In this document: positions 5,809 to 13,948 of the stretch, one piece after another
How the letters are laid out: each line of letters begins with the position of its first letter
Position numbering within the stretch: the first letter of the stretch is position 1
Assembly (NCBI GenBank): GCA_023404715.1
Contig: JAEYAR010000086.1
Location: 1-35,340, forward strand
Source: Bacillota bacterium
Lineage (GTDB): Bacteria > Bacillota > Clostridia > Christensenellales > Aristaeellaceae
DNA: 35,340 nt
Reading direction: 5' to 3'
Notes under the pieces: generated by a model
The model's database searches: none
What the model was told of the DNA's origin: nothing
What the model saw: only the letters and a program-made list of their open reading frames with translations
Made by a program: the position numbers and the translations under genes

Positions 5809-7920
5809 ATGAAAGAAGCCGTCCGAGCGGCCGACCTGTTCGGCCAAAACGTATTCAGCGACGCCGTCATGTCGGAGCGCCTGCCCAAGAAGATCTATGC
5901 CGAACTGAAAAAGACGATCAACAACGGCGAAGAGCTCAATCCGACCGTAGCGGAGGTGGTCGCCGGCGCGATGAAGGATTGGGCGATCGAGCGCGGGGCC
6001 ACGCATTATACGCATTGGTTTCAGCCGATGACCGGCATTACCGCAGAAAAGCACGATTCGTTCATCCATCCCCAGCCAAACGGCAAGGCCATCATGGAGT
6101 TTTCGGGCAGGGAGCTCATTAAGGGCGAGCCGGACGCCTCCTCCTTCCCCTCCGGCGGCCTGCGCGCGACCTTCGAGGCGCGCGGGTATTCAGTATGGGA
6201 TTGCACCTCGCCAGCCTTCCTGCGCGAGGATGCGGCAGGCATAACCCTTTGCATTCCCACGGCCTTCTGTTCTTATACAGGCGAGGCGCTCGACAAAAAA
6301 ACCCCGCTGCTGCGATCTATGGAGGTCTTGAGCCGAGAAGCGCTGCGCATCGAGCGCCTTTTCGGCAACAAGACGGCCAAGCGCGTCATCGCCTCCGCCG
6401 GGCCGGAACAGGAATACTTCCTGATCGATAAGGACCTGTATATGCGCCGCAAGGATTTAATCTTTACCGGCCGTACGCTGTTCGGCGCGATGCCGCCCAA
6501 GGGGCAGGAATTGGAGGATCACTACTTCGGCCCGATCAAAGAGCGCGTCGGTTCGTACATGCAGGACCTGAACGTCGAGCTATGGAAGCTGGGCGTCAAC
6601 GCAAAGACGCAACACAACGAGGTCGCCCCGGCCCAGCACGAGCTGGCGCCGATCTACGGCACCACGAACATTGCTACGGATCACAACCAGCTGGTCATGG
6701 ACACCATGAAGAAGGTCGCCCTGCGCCACGGCTTGGTATGCCTGCTGCACGAGAAGCCGTTTGCGGGCGTCAACGGCTCGGGCAAGCACAACAACTGGTC
6801 CCTGTCCACAGACGAGGGCAAGAACCTGCTCGATCCGGGCAAAACGCCGCACGAAAACCTCGAATTCCTGCTGATGCTCGCGGCCATCATGAAGGCGGTG
6901 GACGAGCACGCGGATATCCTGCGCTACAGCGCCGCAAACCCGGGCAACGACCATCGCCTGGGCGCCAACGAGGCCCCGCCGGCCATCATCTCCATCTTCC
7001 TCGGCGAGCAGCTGGAGGACGTGGTGGAGCAGATCGAGGCGGGCCATCTGGCGCATAGCAAGAAGGGCGAAAAGATGAAGATCGGCGTCGCGTCGCTTCC
7101 CTTTATCAAAAAGGACGCGACCGATCGCAACCGTACCTCGCCTTTCGCGTTCACAGGTAATAAGTTTGAATTCCGCATGGCGCCCTCCAGCGGCTCCATC
7201 GCCGGTCCGAACTGCGTGCTGGCCACCATCGTCGCCGACGCGCTGTGCGGCTTCGCGGACGAACTCGAACAGGCGGAAGACTTCGGCGCCGCGCTCAAGG
7301 CGCTCATCACCCGCGAGATCACCGCGCACAAGCGCATCATCTTCAACGGCAACGGATACGCGGACGAGTGGGTGCGCGAGGCCGAACGCCGCGGGCTGCC
7401 TAACATCAAAAACATGGTAGACGCTACCACCGCTTTCGCTTCCGATAAGACGATCCGCCTCTTCTCCAAGTACGGCGTGCTCTCCGAGACGGAAATACGC
7501 GCCCGCGCGGAGATCAGCTATGAGACGTACAGCAAGGCCATCGCCATCGAAGCGCACACGATGATCGACATGGCCTCCAAGCAGTTCATACCGGCGGTCA
7601 TCTCCTACGCGACCGGCCTGGCCGGTTCTATCAACGCGGTGAAAGCCGCCTGCGGCGCCGCGGGCACAGGCGTGCAGGAAGGGCTGCTCGTCGAGATAAG
7701 CGCCCTGCTCAGCGAGGCGCAGGCCGCGCTCAAGGCGCTTGAAGCGGCTACGGCCCAGGCCGGGGATATGCCCGAGGGCAGGGTGCAGGCGGCGGCCTAT
7801 CGCGATCTGGTCTTTCCCGCCATGGCCGCCCTGCGCGCGCCGGTCGACCGGCTGGAGATGCTCGTCAGCGAGGAGGTATGGCCGGTGCCGACCTACGGCG
7901 ATCTGCTGTTTAAAATTTAA
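5809..7920 (+). CDS. glnN: Glutamine synthetase type III (703 aa)
   Basis: The enzyme makes glutamine from glutamate, ammonia and ATP in the cytoplasm. The 703-aa length is that of GSIII, far longer than GSI (~450 aa). GSIII landmarks are visible: ATHYTHWFQPMTGITAEKHD (~65-84), the substrate segment SFPSGGLRATFEARGYSVWD, AGPEQEYFLID, NAKTQHNEVAPAQHELAPIY, the ATP/glutamate region GVNGSGKHNNWSLST, and ANPGNDHRLGANEAPPAI. The ATG is preceded by AGGGGG at 10 nt. It is transcribed alone, from its own promoter through an attenuator-type leader, and ends at a strong terminator. No nitrogen regulator gene is adjacent. Confidence 0.97.
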   Translation: MKEAVRAADLFGQNVFSDAVMSERLPKKIYAELKKTINNGEELNPTVAEVVAGAMKDWAIERGATHYTHWFQPMTGITAEKHDSFIHPQPNGKAIMEFSGRELIKGEPDASSFPSGGLRATFEARGYSVWDCTSPAFLREDAAGITLCIPTAFCSYTGEALDKKTPLLRSMEVLSREALRIERLFGNKTAKRVIASAGPEQEYFLIDKDLYMRRKDLIFTGRTLFGAMPPKGQELEDHYFGPIKERVGSYMQDLNVELWKLGVNAKTQHNEVAPAQHELAPIYGTTNIATDHNQLVMDTMKKVALRHGLVCLLHEKPFAGVNGSGKHNNWSLSTDEGKNLLDPGKTPHENLEFLLMLAAIMKAVDEHADILRYSAANPGNDHRLGANEAPPAIISIFLGEQLEDVVEQIEAGHLAHSKKGEKMKIGVASLPFIKKDATDRNRTSPFAFTGNKFEFRMAPSSGSIAGPNCVLATIVADALCGFADELEQAEDFGAALKALITREITAHKRIIFNGNGYADEWVREAERRGLPNIKNMVDATTAFASDKTIRLFSKYGVLSETEIRARAEISYETYSKAIAIEAHTMIDMASKQFIPAVISYATGLAGSINAVKAACGAAGTGVQEGLLVEISALLSEAQAALKALEAATAQAGDMPEGRVQAAAYRDLVFPAMAALRAPVDRLEMLVSEEVWPVPTYGDLLFKI

Positions 7921-7930
7921 GCGATCGCAA

Positions 7931-7979
7931 AGCCCCCCGCGATCCAACGACTGTGGATCGCGGGGGGCTATATTTTTTT
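7931..7979 (+). terminator. Strong intrinsic terminator of glnN
   Basis: AGCCCCCCGCGATCCA (7931-7946) pairs perfectly over 16 bp with TGGATCGCGGGGGGCT (7954-7969). TATATTTTTTT follows. It overlaps the last codon of the convergent DUF3795 gene. Confidence 0.9.
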
Positions 7980-8388
7980 AAATCTTCCGCCTGCATTCGC
8001 TGCACTCGGCGTCGTGCAAGGAGATGACGCCGCCGCACGCCGGGCAGGTGTATCGCTCCTTTTGCCGCCGCATAAAGACCTCCAGGCCAGCCTGCTTTAC
8101 CAGCGTGCTGTTCTCTATCAAGCTCGCGCCGTAGCGTACCCTATAGCTTTTCTCCAGGCTTCGAATCCATTTACAGGGATATTCCGCGCACGCATAGCAA
8201 TAGGCAACGCTCTTTTCCTTTACGCATTCCTTGATCCTGCATTTACGGCAGTGCTCCGGCTTTCCCTGATCGCTCTTCAGGCACCCGCCGCAGGGCTTCT
8301 TGTGGGCGCAGTGCTTATAGCATACCATGCAGTTCATGCCGCATGGGGCAAACAGTCCCGTCTCGATTTCTCGGTCGGGCATTCGCAT
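7978..8388 (-). CDS. DUF3795 protein with C-terminal zinc ribbon (136 aa)
   Basis: The protein is cysteine-rich. Residues ~10-75 carry the DUF3795 pattern: CGMNCMVCYKHCAHKKPCGGC, then CRKCRIKECVKEK, then YCYACAEYPCKWI. It ends in a rubredoxin-like zinc ribbon (CPACGGVISLHDAECSECRRK, C-x2-C and C-x2-C). The many cysteines suggest bound zinc or an iron-sulfur cluster. DUF3795 has no established function. GGGAGG lies 8 nt before the ATG. It converges on glnN and shares that gene's terminator region. Confidence 0.8.
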   Translation of the reverse strand: MRMPDREIETGLFAPCGMNCMVCYKHCAHKKPCGGCLKSDQGKPEHCRKCRIKECVKEKSVAYCYACAEYPCKWIRSLEKSYRVRYGASLIENSTLVKQAGLEVFMRRQKERYTCPACGGVISLHDAECSECRRKI

Positions 8389-8509
8389 GCGTTTTCCCTC
8401 CCTTCACACCGGCGTTTCCCACGCTCCCGGACGATCGTCGGCCTATCACAGACGCGCATAAAACGCGTCCAGCAGCGCCGCCAGCTTTTGCGGCATATCC
8501 ACATTGGCC

Positions 8510-9016
8510 TCACGCCCCGCGCGCCGACGCATTCCTCGCCATTTCCAATTCCACTATTTTCGCGCCGTCCAGCTCCTCCGCCAGCTCCTTGCCGGTAAAT
8601 GCAAAGCCCATCTTTCGGTAAAAACCGATCGCGTTATCATTGCCCTTCAATACGAACAGGACGACGTCCCGGCCCGCGAGTTCCTCCAGGCATCGCTCCA
8701 TCAGCGCCCGGCCGATGCCCAGCCCTTGATACGCCCGCAGCACGTAAAGCGCTACGATCTCCGCAGCGCCCGGGACGGACACGAATGCGCGCGCATTTTG
8801 CAGGCAGCTGGCAAAGCCGACGACCTCGCCCTGCACGAGCGCGACGTATCCGCTGTACGGATTCCGCTTTGCATAATCCGTACACTTTTCAAGCGTATGC
8901 CCCGCCAAAAAACGTTCGTCCATCAGGCCGCAATATGTCTCCCCCCACGCGGCATAGTGTACATATCCGCGCCCCGACGCATATTCCGGGGCCATCCGCC
9001 GGATCGCAAAGCCCAT
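8510..9016 (-). CDS. GNAT-family N-acetyltransferase (168 aa)
   Basis: This is a single GNAT domain. The acetyl-CoA pyrophosphate-binding loop is visible as VLRAYQGLGIGRALME (Q/R-x-x-G-x-G/A pattern), followed by VLKGNDNAIGFYRKMGF, the typical GNAT beta6-alpha4 segment. The substrate is not predictable. I choose the ATG at 9016 because AGGGGG sits 7 nt upstream. The ATG two codons earlier has only 1 nt spacing. The stop is followed by about 120 bp without a recognisable gene before the DUF3795 start. Confidence 0.85.
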   Translation of the reverse strand: MGFAIRRMAPEYASGRGYVHYAAWGETYCGLMDERFLAGHTLEKCTDYAKRNPYSGYVALVQGEVVGFASCLQNARAFVSVPGAAEIVALYVLRAYQGLGIGRALMERCLEELAGRDVVLFVLKGNDNAIGFYRKMGFAFTGKELAEELDGAKIVELEMARNASARGA

Positions 9017-9040
9017 TTCCATGCCCCCTGTCCGCATCTC

Positions 9041-9069
9041 ATGATACAATACAAGCGCTGAATTTGCAA
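9041..9069 (-). promoter_or_regulatory. Promoter of the GNAT gene
   Basis: On the minus strand TTGCAA, 17 nt, then TATCAT, about 25 nt before the GNAT start. The spacing is ideal, with 4/6 matches at -35 and 5/6 at -10. Confidence 0.5.
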
Positions 9070-9105
9070 GCGCCCAAGCGACGGTGTAATCTCTTTTCCC
9101 GGGCC

Positions 9106-9141
9106 AAATAAAATAAGAGGAACGCCTGTAAGCGTTCCCCT
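9106..9141 (-). terminator. Terminator of the TSCPD operon
   Basis: On the minus strand AGGGGAACGC, a 6-nt loop, GCGTTCCTCT and then TTATTTTATTT. It lies just after the stop codon of the FMN-binding/TSCPD gene. Confidence 0.75.
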
Positions 9142-9161
9142 CCCGTACGTATTAGATGGTA

Positions 9162-9914
9162 TCAGATGGCGCCGCAATTCGTGCAATCCGCGCCCGCAAG
9201 GTAAACCTTGGCCTGCGACAGCGCCTTGGCCGACTGATCCGGGCAGGAAGAGCCCTTGGAGCCGTGGCATAGGATGCCGGTCATGCGCTCTACGCAATAG
9301 TCGATCGTCTGGTTTTCACACAGCGCGCCAAAGCCTTGCGCCGTGCCATTGCATCCGTTGAAGACCTGCAGGTTGTGCACCGTCATGTCGTCTTCCTTGA
9401 TCGCAAACGTGATCTGATCGGAGCAGGTCGTGCCCTGCGTGGTGTAATCGAAGTAGCGGTATCCCTCCACCGCCTCGCCATCGGCAGGCTTTTCCACTTC
9501 CTTGAGCAGCATACACGGGGGCAGGATCACCGGCGCCGCCGGATCGGCATAGCCCAGCTCTGTCGGGTCCACGCCCGCCTCGGTCAGCGCCGCGGCCGTC
9601 GCAATGAGCAGCCCGTTGCTCGTCAGCGTCGCCCCTGAGACCGCATCGACCGCCAGCGACTGTTTCTCTACGATCTGCGCTGTAAGCGTCTCGATCGCCG
9701 CGCCGCCGATCGCGGGCGTTTCACTGTTTTCCAGCGCCTTGATGCTTTCGATTCCCTCGTCGTTTAGCGTTACCTCGACCTTGAACTCCCCCGCAAAGCC
9801 CTCGCCCGCGCCGGTATAGGTGCCGGTCACAAAGGCCGCGGCCATACCCGAACCACAAAGCAGGCATAATACGAGCGCCGCACACAGCGTCTTGCAGATA
9901 ATCTTCGCATTCAT
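9162..9914 (-). CDS. Exported FMN-binding domain / TSCPD domain fusion (250 aa)
   Basis: A Sec signal peptide (residues 1-26, no lipobox) precedes an FMN_bind domain (about 28-120). The domain carries SGATLT at 93-98, which fits the flavinylation consensus in which the last Thr takes FMN covalently. The C-terminal half (~132-235) is a TSCPD-type domain: PPC (C134), GTTCS (C164), FNGCNGTAQGFGAL (C188), GILC (C216) and GSSCPDQ (C224). A final CxxC follows (C244, C247). Such a flavin domain passes electrons outside the membrane. The TSCPD domain has no known function. It is 39 bp downstream of a second, Tat-exported TSCPD gene with the same cysteine spacing, so the two probably work together. 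Confidence 0.85.
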   Translation of the reverse strand: MNAKIICKTLCAALVLCLLCGSGMAAAFVTGTYTGAGEGFAGEFKVEVTLNDEGIESIKALENSETPAIGGAAIETLTAQIVEKQSLAVDAVSGATLTSNGLLIATAAALTEAGVDPTELGYADPAAPVILPPCMLLKEVEKPADGEAVEGYRYFDYTTQGTTCSDQITFAIKEDDMTVHNLQVFNGCNGTAQGFGALCENQTIDYCVERMTGILCHGSKGSSCPDQSAKALSQAKVYLAGADCTNCGAI

Positions 9915-9953
9915 CGTGATTTCTCTCCTTATTGATTTCAGTCGTCTAGCCGC

Positions 9954-10508
9954 TTAATTGCCCGCAACCGTCTTGCAGATTTCACCCGGCGCGTTCACGC
10001 ATCCCGTGCATGCAACGCCCTTGATGATCCGCATCGCCTGCTGTATGCCGAACGCGAGCTGCATCGGGCAGGAGGAGCCGGATTTTTTGAGCGTGCAGAT
10101 GATCCCTTTGAGCAGCTCAGACACTTCCTGCGCGGGGCGTCCCTCGGCCATCGCGCCAATGCCCTGCGTTCCGCCGTCGCATCCGCCGTCATAAACGACG
10201 TTCTTGAGGATCATGTCCTCCCCTTCGAGGTCAAAGGTCACGCTCTTGGAGCAGGTGCGCCCATCCGTCGTGAACTTGAACGAGCGTACGCCCTCCTTCG
10301 CGTCGGCCGTGGTGATCTCTTCGATCAGCTTGCAAGGCGGCGCGCTCGGAATCCATTCGTAGTCCTTTTGCGCGGGGGCCGCATCCTCTGCGATGACCCG
10401 CACGATGGGGCTCATCGCCCCCATGGCGGCCAGGCCTGCCGCGGCTTTCAACGTCGTCATCATGAACTCGCGGCGGTTTTGCAGCATACCCTTCTTCTCA
10501 GTATCCAT
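9954..10508 (-). CDS. Tat-exported TSCPD-domain protein (184 aa)
   Basis: The start at 10508 follows GGAGGG by 7 nt. Residues 1-40 form a twin-arginine signal (NRREFM with Arg12-Arg13, then a hydrophobic stretch AAAGLAAMGAMSPIV). The mature part is a TSCPD domain: PPC (C59), GRTCS (C86), YDGGCDGGTQGIGAM (C110), GIIC (C138) and GSSCPMQLA (C147). CTGC follows (C167, C170), with a last Cys178. Export by Tat usually means the protein folds or binds a cofactor in the cytoplasm, so a metal or Fe-S site built by these cysteines is a fair inference. It is the first gene of a two-gene operon with the FMN-binding fusion. Confidence 0.85.
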   Translation of the reverse strand: MDTEKKGMLQNRREFMMTTLKAAAGLAAMGAMSPIVRVIAEDAAPAQKDYEWIPSAPPCKLIEEITTADAKEGVRSFKFTTDGRTCSKSVTFDLEGEDMILKNVVYDGGCDGGTQGIGAMAEGRPAQEVSELLKGIICTLKKSGSSCPMQLAFGIQQAMRIIKGVACTGCVNAPGEICKTVAGN

Positions 10509-10703
10509 ACGTAAACCCTCCATTTTGCCGGATATCCATCCGGATAATAAAACGCAGCGATTCGCCACGTTTTTAACAGAAACAGGCGTACCCCGGCCTT
10601 TCGCACCCCGACTTTCGCATTTTCTTCCCAGAAATTGATACAAAGAGCGCGAACCGGATCGGCTATCATAAAGAATAGCGGCAATCTGTGACGAAAATGT
10701 GTT

Positions 10704-10730
10704 TTTTACCGTCTGATTTTATGGTAAAAT
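10704..10730 (+). promoter_or_regulatory. Inverted repeat overlapping the -10 of the response-regulator operon
   Basis: TTTTACC (10704-10710) and GGTAAAA (10723-10729) form a perfect 7-bp inverted repeat with a 12-nt gap. The right arm contains TAAAAT, the only reasonable -10 before the regulator gene, about 53 bp upstream of its start. The -35 region is only a T-run. The site could be an operator read in both directions, since the TSCPD operon diverges from here. Confidence 0.4.
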
Positions 10731-10782
10731 AAAAAAACATCCGGTCCGTACCGAGATGTAAATCGACGTGGGGTTTATAACG

Positions 10783-11478
10783 ATGGAAAAGCTTTTGATT
10801 GCCGACGATAATTTACAAATCACAAAAATACTCAGCGAATTCGCGCGCAGAGAGGGATTTGCCCCGATCGTCGCCAATGACGGCGAGGAGGCGCTGGCCT
10901 GCTTTCAACAGGACCATTTTGCGATCCTCCTGCTCGACGTCATGATGCCCAAGATCGACGGGTTTGCGCTCTGCCGGGAAATCCGAAAGACGTCCGACGT
11001 GCCGATCATCCTGATCACCGCCCGCGGCGAGGACTACGACCGCATCATGGGATTGGATATCGGCGCGGACGATTACGTCGTGAAGCCTTTTTCGGGCAAT
11101 GAGGTCATGGCGCGCGTGCGCGCAGTGCTGCGCCGCATCGACCGCGAAGCCGGCAGCGATGCAAAGAAGCGCCTGCTCACGTACGATAACCTCTCCGTCT
11201 GTCTGGATACCGCCTTTGTCTCTTTGGACGGCCGGCAGATTATATTGACGAAAAAAGAACTGGAAATCCTTTGGACGCTCATGGAAAACCGCGAAAAAGT
11301 TTTTTCGCGGGATCATCTGTTGAGCAGCCTTTGGGGCCCCGACTATTATGGCGACAGCCGAACGGTGGATAGCCACGTCAAGAGGCTGCGCGCAAAGCTG
11401 GACGCCCGCCCTCATCCCCGCTGGCAAATCAAGACCATATGGGGGATGGGGTATAAGTTTGAGGGCATACAGCCATGA
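10783..11478 (+). CDS. OmpR-family response regulator (231 aa)
   Basis: A receiver domain (1-~118) has the acidic pair Asp8-Asp9, phospho-acceptor Asp52 (LLLDVMMPKIDG), Thr79 and Lys101 (VVKPF). The winged-helix DNA-binding domain (~133-229) contains LTKKELEILWTLMENREKVFSRDHLL and the recognition region SRTVDSHVKRLRAKL. The ATG at 10783 has GGGG 9 nt upstream. An upstream GTG in frame lacks a ribosome binding site. It overlaps the kinase gene by 4 bp (ATGA), a typical coupled pair. It diverges from the TSCPD operon, which is its most obvious target. Confidence 0.95.
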   Translation: MEKLLIADDNLQITKILSEFARREGFAPIVANDGEEALACFQQDHFAILLLDVMMPKIDGFALCREIRKTSDVPIILITARGEDYDRIMGLDIGADDYVVKPFSGNEVMARVRAVLRRIDREAGSDAKKRLLTYDNLSVCLDTAFVSLDGRQIILTKKELEILWTLMENREKVFSRDHLLSSLWGPDYYGDSRTVDSHVKRLRAKLDARPHPRWQIKTIWGMGYKFEGIQP

Positions 11479-12938
11479 AGCACAAGATTACCCGGCGTCT
11501 GATCGGCTACTTTTCGATCGTCCTGCTCGCCTTTGCCCTCGTCGTCGGCGGGCTGTTTTGTTTGCTCTTCAACAGGCGGACCATAGAAATCCACGCGCAG
11601 GATATGGAGGCGCATGCGGTCTCTATCGCCGAGAATTTGACGCGGCTCCTGCAGGGAACGCATAAGGATTTCGGCAAGGATGGAGGCCATGGCGCTTTCC
11701 TGCGTCTGATCGACGAAATCGTGGTAAACGACGTATGGCTTGTCGACGCCCAGCTTCGGCGCGTATACATGACGAACCTGGGCGGCTCCTTTTCACGCAA
11801 GGAGCTGCCCGAAGGCGCAAAGGGGCTGGCGCAACGGGTCTTTGAATTCAAAGCCCCTGAAAGCCTTTCCTCTGGCGACGGTCTGCGCACCGCTTACGTC
11901 GTCGTAGGCGCGCCTGTCTTTGGTCCGCAAGGCGATGTGCTCTACGTGCTTTTGTTGCACAATCCGGTGAACGGCGTCGACCGAGCGCTGATGGACGGCA
12001 TGATCATCCTGCTTTTCTCGCTGTCCGCGGCGTTAGCGCTGGCGATCGTGCTCTCGACCTTGCTGGCCAGGCACTTTATCACCCCGCTCAAAAAAATGGT
12101 CTGCGCAACACAGCGCATGATGTCGGGGGATTACGAGGCGCTCACTGGGGTAACGCAGCGCGATGAAATCGGCGCATTGGCGCACGATATCGACGAGCTA
12201 TCCGTCAGGCTCTCAGCCGCCAGAAAGGAGCGCATGGATCTGGATGCGATGCGCCAGGACTTCATCTCCAATATATCGCACGAATTGCGCACGCCCGTCA
12301 CGGTCATCAAGGGATCGCTGGAGGTGCTGGACGAGGGGCTGATCACGGATCCGCAAGAAATGCGGGATTACGTCCGTCAAATGTTGGCGGATGTCAATAT
12401 GCTCCAGCGCCTGGTCAACGACCTGTTGGAGCTTTCCCGCCTACAAAACAGCCATTTTAAAATAGAGAAGAGCGAGCTAAACCTCGCCGATGTGCTCGAT
12501 GAGGCGGTTCGCTCCATGCGCCGGACCGCCGAGCAAAGACAGATTACGATCTGCTGGATAAACGAAGCCGGCGCTTTCCCCGTCTGGGGCGATTATGGAC
12601 GCCTAAAGCAGATGTTCCTGGTCGTCCTGGACAATGCGGTCAAATTCTCCCCCTGTGGCGGAAGGGTCGAGCTCGTCATGCGGTCCCATGGAGAAGGCTG
12701 CGCCGTCTCCATTGTGGATCACGGCGAAGGGATTTCCCCGGAGGATATGCCCCACCTGTTCGATCGCTTCTACAAGGCGCGTACCGAGCGCAACAAGGCC
12801 GGAAGCGGGCTGGGGCTGCCCATCGCCAAGGAGATCGCGGCCCGGCATGACGTGCAGATCACATGCCAAAGCAGCACAGAGGCCGGAACCCTTTTTCGCT
12901 TTCTATTCCCTTCCCGCGCAAAGGTGTTCGCGCGTTGA
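11475..12938 (+). CDS. Membrane sensor histidine kinase (487 aa)
   Basis: Two membrane segments (about 11-33 and 176-198) bracket an extracellular sensor of ~140 residues. A HAMP linker (~195-250) follows, then HisKA with SHELRTP (phospho-acceptor His269), then HATPase_c with DNAVKFSP (N box), DHGEGISPEDMPHLFDRF (G1/F box) and GSGLGLPIAKEI (G2 box). The sensor domain shows no motif that names its signal. It is translationally coupled to the OmpR-type regulator by a 4-bp overlap. A hairpin follows the stop. Confidence 0.95.
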   Translation: MKHKITRRLIGYFSIVLLAFALVVGGLFCLLFNRRTIEIHAQDMEAHAVSIAENLTRLLQGTHKDFGKDGGHGAFLRLIDEIVVNDVWLVDAQLRRVYMTNLGGSFSRKELPEGAKGLAQRVFEFKAPESLSSGDGLRTAYVVVGAPVFGPQGDVLYVLLLHNPVNGVDRALMDGMIILLFSLSAALALAIVLSTLLARHFITPLKKMVCATQRMMSGDYEALTGVTQRDEIGALAHDIDELSVRLSAARKERMDLDAMRQDFISNISHELRTPVTVIKGSLEVLDEGLITDPQEMRDYVRQMLADVNMLQRLVNDLLELSRLQNSHFKIEKSELNLADVLDEAVRSMRRTAEQRQITICWINEAGAFPVWGDYGRLKQMFLVVLDNAVKFSPCGGRVELVMRSHGEGCAVSIVDHGEGISPEDMPHLFDRFYKARTERNKAGSGLGLPIAKEIAARHDVQITCQSSTEAGTLFRFLFPSRAKVFAR

Positions 12939-12947
12939 CGCGTTGCT

Positions 12948-12975
12948 AAGCCCCTGCCGAGTTTGGCAGGGGCTT
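12948..12975. terminator. Hairpin between convergent genes
   Basis: AAGCCCCTGCC and GGCAGGGGCTT pair perfectly over 11 bp around a 6-nt loop, between the convergent kinase and AraC-type genes. It lacks a strong T-run on either strand, so termination may be partial. Confidence 0.6.
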
Positions 12976-12980
12976 GCATA

Positions 12981-13868
12981 TTATTCCTTTGACTTGACCG
13001 CGCGCAGCTCGATATAGCCGCGCGCGCCTACCGGCTCCAATTGAATGCGGGGGTTTTCGTCGTCCCAAGCGTAGCCCGCAGGGGTCGGGTCGTAGCGGCA
13101 CATCGCCTGCTGCACCTGCGCGATCGCCTCGCCGTATTGCTCCTCCGCAAACGGCTCGCCCTGAAACATCAGGTATTTTGCCGCGGGCAGGTCGATCAGG
13201 TCAAACCCTTCGGGTACCTCCCCCGCGTAATCCGCGGCGACCTCCGCGCCCTGTACGTAGCGCGACGTGCCCGGCGCGATCATCGCGTCCGGCAGCCAGA
13301 GGCAAACCGGCTCACCGCCGAGCGAGGGGATGCTCATCAGCAGCCCCCATACGTCGCAGCCTACCTCGGCGCAGTAATCGAAGTACTCCTCCGCCTTTAC
13401 CCCGCGCTTGATGATCGCCTTGCGCGCCGGCTTGTCCACCGCCTGAATGAAGATGCTCTTGACATTTTCCACCGTCTTTTCCTCCTGCGTCTCGTATTCG
13501 ATCCCATAGGGCCGGAAGAGCCAGATAGGGATGGGCTGCCGCGCGTACGCGCGCGGGTTTACGCCGAAAGCGCTTTGAAACGCCCGCTGATAGCCATCCA
13601 CGCTGTGAAACCCGCTCTCCAGGGCGACGTCCAGCACTTTCACCCGCTCGTCGCGCAGGCGCAGCGCCGAGCGTGATAGCCTCAGCCGCCTTATATACTC
13701 CGCGGGTGTGCGTGTGAGCCAGCGTACGAAGAGCCGGTGTGCGTAGAACGGCGAGTACGCCGACGCGTCCGCCAGATTTTGCAGCGTGATCTCCTCGCTT
13801 AAATGCGCCTCAATGTAATCCTGCATCCGCCGGACGGCCTCTATCTGCGCGCGCGTCTGTTCGTCCAT
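12981..13868 (-). CDS. AraC-family regulator with GyrI-like effector domain (295 aa)
   Basis: The N-terminal ~110 residues hold two helix-turn-helix motifs of the AraC type: LSEEITLQNLADASAYSPFYAHRLF and VKVLDVALESGFHSVDGYQRAFQSAFGVNPRAY. The remaining ~165 residues match the effector-binding/GyrI-like fold seen in Rob- and BltR-type regulators (for example PEGFDLIDLPAAKYLMFQGEPF). Such proteins usually sense hydrophobic compounds and activate efflux or detoxification genes. No obvious target is adjacent apart from a GNAT gene upstream on the same strand, which it follows by 80 bp. Confidence 0.88.
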   Translation of the reverse strand: MDEQTRAQIEAVRRMQDYIEAHLSEEITLQNLADASAYSPFYAHRLFVRWLTRTPAEYIRRLRLSRSALRLRDERVKVLDVALESGFHSVDGYQRAFQSAFGVNPRAYARQPIPIWLFRPYGIEYETQEEKTVENVKSIFIQAVDKPARKAIIKRGVKAEEYFDYCAEVGCDVWGLLMSIPSLGGEPVCLWLPDAMIAPGTSRYVQGAEVAADYAGEVPEGFDLIDLPAAKYLMFQGEPFAEEQYGEAIAQVQQAMCRYDPTPAGYAWDDENPRIQLEPVGARGYIELRAVKSKE

Positions 13869-13948
13869 CCCCTCGCTCCCTTCCGAACCCTATCTTAACA
13901 CCGCAGGGGGCGTCTTTTCTCGACCTTGCTTGCGCACTTATCGCGCAG

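Noticed and set aside
6580..7947. 455-aa minus-strand frame opposite glnN
   Set aside because: It is the antisense of a well-supported GSIII gene in GC-rich DNA. The translation is Arg/His/Gly/Val-rich without domains.
8413..8512. Short minus-strand frame ending in NVDMPQKLAALLDAFYARL after the GNAT gene
   Set aside because: It looks protein-like and could be the tail of a lost gene, but it is only 28 codons, has no ribosome binding site and matches nothing I can name.
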